Assembly: GCA_964527215.1 (NCBI GenBank)
Contig: CAZGNZ010000058.1
Coordinates: 1-19,004, forward strand
Length of the DNA stretch: 19,004 bases
Reading direction: 5' to 3'
Origin: CAZGNZ01 sp964527215
GTDB lineage: Bacteria; Fidelibacterota; Marinisomatia; SCGC-AAA003-L08; JACNLC01
The position numbers and the translations under genes were made by a program. Below the pieces are notes generated by a model that saw only the letters and a list, made by a program, of their open reading frames with translations, was not told the origin of the DNA and did no database searches. Positions 14,404 to 19,004 of the stretch are shown here, one piece after another (the first letter of the stretch is position 1; each line of letters starts with the position of its first letter).

Positions 14404-15276
14404 ATGAAAACAGAGTCGATGCTGCAGCCCGGCACATTGGATAACAGGACCGTTATCGTGACCGGCGGCGGGACAGGTCTGGGGCGATCCATGACAGAAA
14501 TGCTGCTGGCGCTGGGAGCCGATGTTATCATTGCCAGCCGAAAGGAAGATGTCCTCAGGCAGACCTGCAAGGATCTGAAGGACAAGGGGTATTCCGGGGT
14601 GGATTATCAGGTATGCGACGTGCGTCAGTATCGGCAGGTTTCGAATCTGCTGCAGTTTGCGATTGAGCGCACAGGGAGATTGAGTGCCCTGATAAACAAT
14701 GCTGCAGGAAACTTCATCTCGCCCACCGAGCGTCTTTCACATCATGCCTTTGAAATCGTACTGGATATCGTTTTGAAAGGAACCTGCAACTGTTCCCTGG
14801 CTGCAGGCAAACACTGGATTTCCGAAAACAAACCGGGTGTCATCCTGAATATTGTTACCACCTACGCCTGGACCGGTTCCGGCTATGTGGTGCCGTCTGC
14901 CGCCGCAAAAGGCGGTGTGCTGGCCTTGACCCGGTCACTGGCAGCCGAGTGGGGAAAATACAGCATTCGGACCAATGCAGTTGCGCCCGGTCCCTTCCCG
15001 ACCGAAGGAGCCTGGAGCCGTCTGTTTCCGGACGATGTTTCCGATCTGGTGGATCCGGTGAAGCGAATTCCCATGAAAAGAACCGGTCGTCATCATGAAC
15101 TGGCCAACCTTGCTGCATATCTGATATCCGATTTTGCCGGATATATCAACGGCGAAGTGGTCACCATTGATGGCGGAGAATGGCTTTACGGGGCAGGTGA
15201 ATTCAATGCAATGGATGCCGTTCCGGACCACGTTTGGGACCAGCTCAGAAGAAAAAATACGAAGGAAAAATCCTGA
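14404..15276 (+). CDS. fadH: 2,4-dienoyl-CoA reductase-like short-chain dehydrogenase
   Basis: 290 aa. It closely resembles the SDR-type 2,4-dienoyl-CoA reductase (mammalian DECR1 type), which uses NADPH to reduce dienoyl-CoA during beta-oxidation of unsaturated fatty acids. It is unrelated in fold to the flavoprotein FadH of E. coli, so the symbol follows usage for function only. The Rossmann motif TGGGTGLG is at residues 20-27. 'NNAAGNFISPTERLS' and 'YAWTGSGYVVPSAAAKGG' match DECR1 and keep its Tyr, Ser and Lys positions; 'RSLAAEWGKYSIR' and 'INGEVVTIDGGEWL' also match. The start is chosen for AGGAGG six bases upstream. Upstream extension of the frame by 32 residues is not supported. No terminator is obvious. 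Other SDR substrates cannot be excluded. Confidence 0.88.
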   Translation: MKTESMLQPGTLDNRTVIVTGGGTGLGRSMTEMLLALGADVIIASRKEDVLRQTCKDLKDKGYSGVDYQVCDVRQYRQVSNLLQFAIERTGRLSALINNAAGNFISPTERLSHHAFEIVLDIVLKGTCNCSLAAGKHWISENKPGVILNIVTTYAWTGSGYVVPSAAAKGGVLALTRSLAAEWGKYSIRTNAVAPGPFPTEGAWSRLFPDDVSDLVDPVKRIPMKRTGRHHELANLAAYLISDFAGYINGEVVTIDGGEWLYGAGEFNAMDAVPDHVWDQLRRKNTKEKS

Positions 15277-15726
15277 TCAATCAAGGCTGCCGCATTGATA
15301 CCTGGCCTGCCGTTCTGCTGTAATCAGGTCCTGAGGTCGAGTCCTGTTAACTTCCACTCGCCCTGTCAAAATCAAACGGGACTCACACATCAGAATCACA
15401 TTCGTATTATGAATCATTTGAGCTCAACAGTCTGCTTTTTTGATCAAACAGACCGCAATAATTCTGAATGCGCGATAATGAAACAACACTGTTTATTATT
15501 CAATACCGATCAAATAACCCGTCGAAGGATCAGGCTCCCAATTACATTTCGTGAAATTCAGTGCTGAAATCCATCTATGGTCAAGGAGGGATCAGCTGGT
15601 GCGAGCCGAATTTGTTTTCTATTTGACAGCTGTGTGTCGCTATGTAACAATGGAAATACTGCTTGCTTAACCAGTGCGGGAAATATTAATATTTGTGCGA
15701 AGATAGTATAATATACCGCACTAATT
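15277..15726. other. 450-bp intergenic region before the TPR regulator
   Basis: No convincing gene is seen; short frames on both strands lack ribosome sites and familiar sequence. An imperfect dyad lies at 15430-15453 (GTCTG ... CAGAC around TTTGATCAAA) without a T-tract. Two possible promoters for the next gene are present: TTGACA at 15623-15628 with TAACAA or AACAAT 16-17 bp later, and an isolated TATAAT at 15707-15712. The length is large for a simple spacer and could hold regulatory sites or a small RNA. Confidence 0.5.
15623..15651 (+). promoter_or_regulatory. Candidate promoter of the TPR/HTH gene
   Basis: A perfect -35 TTGACA (15623-15628) is followed after 17 bp by AACAAT (or after 16 bp by TAACAA). 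Transcription would start about 70 nt before the ATG at 15727. The -10 is weak. A better TATAAT at 15707-15712 has no -35 partner. Confidence 0.35.
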
Positions 15727-17223
15727 ATGGATACAACTGTCATATCAACCACGCTTCCGGAAATTTTCCAAATGCAGAACGGGACCACTGAAATTCCCCG
15801 TCTGCCGTCGAATCACAGTCGCAGCCGCTGGACGGAGTTTGTTGCGCATCTGGCACAGTTTGGCGAGATGGGAATACCGGATACCGTTGAGCAGCTGGAG
15901 ATCCTGTTGCAAAATGAGGGCAGTCCGCAGCGCAGGGCCGTTCTCTATACCGGGATCGGGCGCTGTCTGATCAATGAGGGCCGGTTCATGGATGGGATTG
16001 CCGCCCTCAGCAGTGCCTGGCAGCTTATTGAAAACAGCGGTGGAGACGCACAGGCATTTGTTCTGCTGGAAATGAGTTCATTTATGGCGGTTACCGCGCA
16101 GTTTGATCTGGCACTGATGCTGCTTGACCGCATTCCGCGACTGACGGAATCTGAATATCTTCGAAGACTTGCCAATTACTACTGGCTGGTGATTCGGTCC
16201 CGAAGAAAAGATTTGGGTCTGCTGGATGAACTGCATTCATCCATGGCATATTTCACCGGGATCAAGGAATACGGAACCGTCGCATATCATTTGAAAAATC
16301 TTGGTAACGTTCACAGAAAACTGCAGAATCTCAGCGCTGCTGAATCAGCATATACCCGGAGTCTGGAATTGGCGGATGAACATGGATATGAACATATTCG
16401 CTCATCCGTTCGGCATGACCTGGGATTGCTGCGGTACCACCAGAAAAAGACAGCGGATGCATTGGAAATACTGTATGGGAATTACGCATCCACCGCCAAT
16501 GAATACACGCGCTGTCTGTCCCTGGGAAATATGGGATTTATTCTGAAGGCAGACGATCAACCGGAGGAGGCTAGTGTCTGGCTGCAGCGGTCTCTGGATA
16601 TTGCCGTCCGTGAAAATTTTTACAACATTATTCCAAGTATTGCCGTCAATCTGGCCAAAGTGAGTGAATCCACGGGATCTCTCCATCTGGCACATTATTA
16701 TTATCAGGCAGCCTATCAGACTGCATTGAAGCTGCTGGATCAGCATTATCCCTTTTCCGGGGACCGCAAACAGGCCGTTACCGGTTACACTGAATTTGTA
16801 AGACAACATCCCGATATGGATGATCCCGACGAGCAAAGTCACAGCCTTTCATTCACGGTTAACAAAACACTGCGGGAAATTCGAACAGTATTTCAAAACG
16901 CGGTGCTGGATATTCTGATGGCAGAGACCGGCTCGACGGCTGAAACAATTCGGCGTCTTTCCATCTCCCGCCGAACCTATTATGCCATTCGGCAGAACAA
17001 CAGGAAATCCCGAACCGCCCCTCCCCCGGCCTTTGTGGGAACATTCGTCCAGGACCACGCCGGAAAAAACTGGAAAGAACTCAACAGCCGCTTCGAGGCC
17101 GCCGTATTTCCATTCCTGTATCAGCAGTATAAAAGCAATAAAAAACTGATGAGCACCAAACTGGCAGTCAGTTACCCGTACATGGTTGCTCTGACAAACA
17201 ATCTCGACAGGCAGGAGTCATAA
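15727..17223 (+). CDS. TPR protein with C-terminal helix-turn-helix-like segment
   Basis: 498 aa, no transmembrane segment or signal peptide, so cytoplasmic. Residues about 55-340 are tandem TPR-like helical pairs, for example 'AVAYHLKNLGNVHRKLQNL'-type units (GTVAYHLKNLGNVHRK, SAAESAYTRSLELADEHGY, RCLSLGNMGFILKADDQPEEA). Near residues 395-425 'FQNAVLDILMAETGSTAETI' followed by 'RRLSISRRTYYAIRQ' looks like a Fis-type helix-turn-helix (I408 in the motif). A TPR sensor joined to such a motif suggests a transcription regulator. The stop is one base before the ATG of the secreted Cys-module gene, whose ribosome site lies inside this gene, so the two are coupled. The ATG at 15727 has no clear Shine-Dalgarno; an in-frame ATG at 15772 is an alternative. 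Exact family not recognised. Confidence 0.8.
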   Translation: MDTTVISTTLPEIFQMQNGTTEIPRLPSNHSRSRWTEFVAHLAQFGEMGIPDTVEQLEILLQNEGSPQRRAVLYTGIGRCLINEGRFMDGIAALSSAWQLIENSGGDAQAFVLLEMSSFMAVTAQFDLALMLLDRIPRLTESEYLRRLANYYWLVIRSRRKDLGLLDELHSSMAYFTGIKEYGTVAYHLKNLGNVHRKLQNLSAAESAYTRSLELADEHGYEHIRSSVRHDLGLLRYHQKKTADALEILYGNYASTANEYTRCLSLGNMGFILKADDQPEEASVWLQRSLDIAVRENFYNIIPSIAVNLAKVSESTGSLHLAHYYYQAAYQTALKLLDQHYPFSGDRKQAVTGYTEFVRQHPDMDDPDEQSHSLSFTVNKTLREIRTVFQNAVLDILMAETGSTAETIRRLSISRRTYYAIRQNNRKSRTAPPPAFVGTFVQDHAGKNWKELNSRFEAAVFPFLYQQYKSNKKLMSTKLAVSYPYMVALTNNLDRQES

Positions 17224-17224
17224 C

Positions 17225-18469
17225 ATGATCCATCAGCATCTGAGATATTTATTGATTTTCATAACCGGTTCCCTCGTCTGGACCCAGATTCCTGACCCAA
17301 GCCTTCAGCATGGGGTTTCGCCGTCGCGTCATTACTGTGATTTTTTGCAGATGTCGGAATGCATGATTGATCCGTTCTGTATTTGGGATGATGAATTGGG
17401 TGAGTGTGATTTTTACGTCGGAGAGCAAAACCTATGTGCAGACCTCAGCCCAAATGACTGCGAATCCGTGTTTTTCTGCGAATGGGATGAAATTTCTGGA
17501 GAATGTTTTGAATTTTACAGTCCGGGAATGGGATGGGGCGGATTTAACTGGGGGTACTGCATGAATCTGAATCCTCAGGAATGCACGATGGAACCGTCCT
17601 GTGTCTGGAGTGATGAAATGATGGAATGCCTGCCTGTCGTTTCATTTGAGGATCCCTGTTCCGAACTCACTCCTGAAGGCTGCAATGATGTATTTTTCTG
17701 TCATTGGAATCAGTTGACGGATGAATGCGAAGACGGATTTGGCGGATATAATCCATGCTTTGATCTTGAAGTCTCAGAATGCAGTGACAATATGTTCTGC
17801 TGGTGGGATCCAATGTTCGAGATATGCACCAATATGTTTGGCGGTTTCCCTGCACAGCATTTCCAGGATATCCTGAACGGGCACTTGGCAGATTATATTC
17901 ATTTTGTCGACACCACGGGGTATGGTGTTTTTCAGACAATTACGATTGAAAGCATTGAAGAAGGCGATCTGGGCGACGAAATTGGGTTTCTGGACTATGA
18001 CGGCATCATCGGCTTTGGGGACTGCTCAGATGAAACCGGTGAAATTCTGGTGGGTGCCGGAATCTGGTCCGGTGAACCGCTGACCATTACAACATTCGGA
18101 GCGATGGATTTCTGCAATGATGATACCGAATATGAACTCCAGGTCCCGGGCTGGGTGTCCGGGAATCCCATTGGCATGGTTCTCTGGAAAGCGGAGGAAA
18201 ATCAGGAATATCTGGCCTACTATGACTCAGAAACCCAGACCCTGACATGGTCTCCCGAGGACCAGTATCTGCCTCTCAGCGTACAGCCGCTGCTGGATTT
18301 AAACAGTGACGGCGGAGTGGATATTCTGGATATCATCATTGGGATTGATACGATTCTCGGAAACACGTTGCTGGAGCCCTCGGGGATGTCCGCGCTGGAT
18401 ATCAACGATGACAGTGTCTTGAATATTCTTGATATCGTTATCTTTGTCCAGTTGGTTCTTGAATTGTAA
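17225..18469 (+). CDS. Secreted Cys-module protein with dockerin-like C-terminus
   Basis: 414 aa. A hydrophobic N-terminus (LRYLLIFITGSLVWTQ) is a probable signal peptide. Five modules follow with the strict pattern C-x7-C-x5-C-x-W-x6-C: Cys 38/46/52/61, 71/79/85/94, 112/120/126/135, 145/153/159/168 and 178/186/192/201. They recall PSI-type small disulfide domains, but I do not recognise the family. The middle (about 210-350) is probably beta-rich. The last 59 residues hold two EF-hand/dockerin-like loops: DLNSDGGVDILD and DINDDSVLNILD, a type of tail common on exported proteins of FCB-group and related bacteria. AGGAG lies 7 bp before the ATG, within the upstream TPR gene. Function is unknown; an extracellular, calcium- and disulfide-stabilised role is inferred. 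Confidence 0.85.
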   Translation: MIHQHLRYLLIFITGSLVWTQIPDPSLQHGVSPSRHYCDFLQMSECMIDPFCIWDDELGECDFYVGEQNLCADLSPNDCESVFFCEWDEISGECFEFYSPGMGWGGFNWGYCMNLNPQECTMEPSCVWSDEMMECLPVVSFEDPCSELTPEGCNDVFFCHWNQLTDECEDGFGGYNPCFDLEVSECSDNMFCWWDPMFEICTNMFGGFPAQHFQDILNGHLADYIHFVDTTGYGVFQTITIESIEEGDLGDEIGFLDYDGIIGFGDCSDETGEILVGAGIWSGEPLTITTFGAMDFCNDDTEYELQVPGWVSGNPIGMVLWKAEENQEYLAYYDSETQTLTWSPEDQYLPLSVQPLLDLNSDGGVDILDIIIGIDTILGNTLLEPSGMSALDINDDSVLNILDIVIFVQLVLEL

Positions 18470-18711
18470 CTGGATTGTGAACCCGGTGATATAGTTTCAG
18501 CGAGGAATAGAAAATCAAGGATTCAGAGATCTTTGAATTGATCTTTGATTAGGAGCCCGCATGAATGGCGGGAATGTTAAACAAAACCGCAGGAGTAGAA
18601 ATAGAAGCAGGATGTCAGTGAACTCATTGCTGGTATAATCGAGAATTCACCAACACCCCGCCGTGAAATTTAATCAATATTTCGCGCCTGCTCAAGATGG
18701 AGAATAGTAAA
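18470..18711. other. Intergenic region between the two Cys-module genes, with inverted repeat
   Basis: 242 bp without a gene. TCAAGGAT (18515-18522) can pair with ATCTTTGA at 18529-18536, and a second copy of ATCTTTGA at 18541-18548 offers an alternative partner. No T-tract follows, so this is not a clear terminator. GGAG 9 bp before 18712 serves the next gene. Confidence 0.35.
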
Positions 18712-19004
18712 ATGAATAAGATCGTGCTTTGGCTTGGCATCAGCATTCTGATGGTTGGACTGGCCGTTGCTCAACCGGGTCCGGGTTGGGGCGGCGGATT
18801 CCAGCAGGATCCCTGCGCGGAACTCAGTCTTGAGGAATGTGAAGCAGCCTTGTACTGCGACTGGGATGATGAAATTGGCGAATGCCTTGAGGATTTCGGC
18901 GGCTGGATACCCTTTGATCCCTGCGAAGACATGACGCAGGAAGAATGTGATGAAGCCTATTTCTGCGGGTGGAATGATGATGAAGGCATCTGCGAATTTG
19001 ACCA
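18712..19004 (+). CDS. Secreted Cys-module protein, partial (runs off the right edge)
   Basis: 97 codons are visible, open to the window end. A good signal peptide is present: MNKIVLWLGISILMVGLAVA with likely cleavage after AVA, followed by a Gly/Pro-rich QPGPGWGGGF. Two modules show exactly the C-x7-C-x5-C-x-W-x6-C pattern of the upstream gene (Cys 35/43/49/58 and 71/79/85/94), so the two genes are paralogues in the module region. The modules here are very acidic (WDDEIGEC, WNDDEGIC). GGAG lies 9 bp before the ATG. Whether it too ends in a dockerin-like tail cannot be seen. Confidence 0.85.
   Translation, partial: MNKIVLWLGISILMVGLAVAQPGPGWGGGFQQDPCAELSLEECEAALYCDWDDEIGECLEDFGGWIPFDPCEDMTQEECDEAYFCGWNDDEGICEFD

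Noticed and set aside
15295..15788. Two short frames on opposite strands in the gap before the TPR gene
   Set aside because: No Shine-Dalgarno, no recognisable sequence, and one runs into the start of the TPR gene on the other strand.

Overview
The window holds a nearly complete type III-A (Csm) CRISPR-Cas locus, flanked on the right by what look like ordinary chromosomal genes. By eye the CRISPR half is richer in A+T than the right-hand part. Shine-Dalgarno sequences of the AGGAGG/GGAG type are common, so the host is a bacterium. The secreted proteins at the right end, with Cys modules and a dockerin-like tail (DLNSDGGVDILD), resemble those of the FCB group or candidate phyla such as Neomarinimicrobiota/Marinimicrobia. 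That placement is a guess from protein style only.

Left part (1-11844), all minus strand, read right to left: cas6, cas10/csm1, csm2, csm3, csm4, csm5, csx20, a Card1/Can2-type CARF nuclease, a TPR + primase-polymerase gene split in two by one in-frame TAA, cas1, cas2, an A+T-rich leader, and a CRISPR array of at least four 37-bp repeats that runs off the left edge. The genes overlap or lie within about 40 bp, which suggests one operon of 11 reading frames. Cas6 should cut the pre-crRNA. The Csm complex should cut target RNA (Csm3 Asp32), possibly DNA (Cas10 HD), and make cyclic oligoadenylate (Cas10 GGDD). Card1/Can2 should be the nuclease switched on by that messenger, and Csx20 is probably the ring nuclease that switches it off. 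Cas1, Cas2 and the primase-polymerase form the spacer-acquisition module; no reverse transcriptase is present.

Middle (11845-12790): an A+T-rich gap with a candidate operon promoter, a small three-helix membrane protein of unknown function, and a tRNA gene with anticodon CAT followed by a clear intrinsic terminator.

Right part (12791-19004): a leucyl aminopeptidase (pepA) on the minus strand, divergent from a 2,4-dienoyl-CoA reductase-like SDR gene. After a 450-bp gap comes a TPR protein with a C-terminal helix-turn-helix-like segment. It is directly followed by two secreted Cys-module proteins, the second cut by the window edge.

The most notable points are the primase-polymerase interrupted between its catalytic motifs I and II, with TPR/PrimPol-N, PrimPol-C and cas1 all in one reading frame separated only by single stop codons, and a strictly spaced Cys module (C-x7-C-x5-C-x-W-x6-C) repeated seven times across two adjacent secreted proteins.
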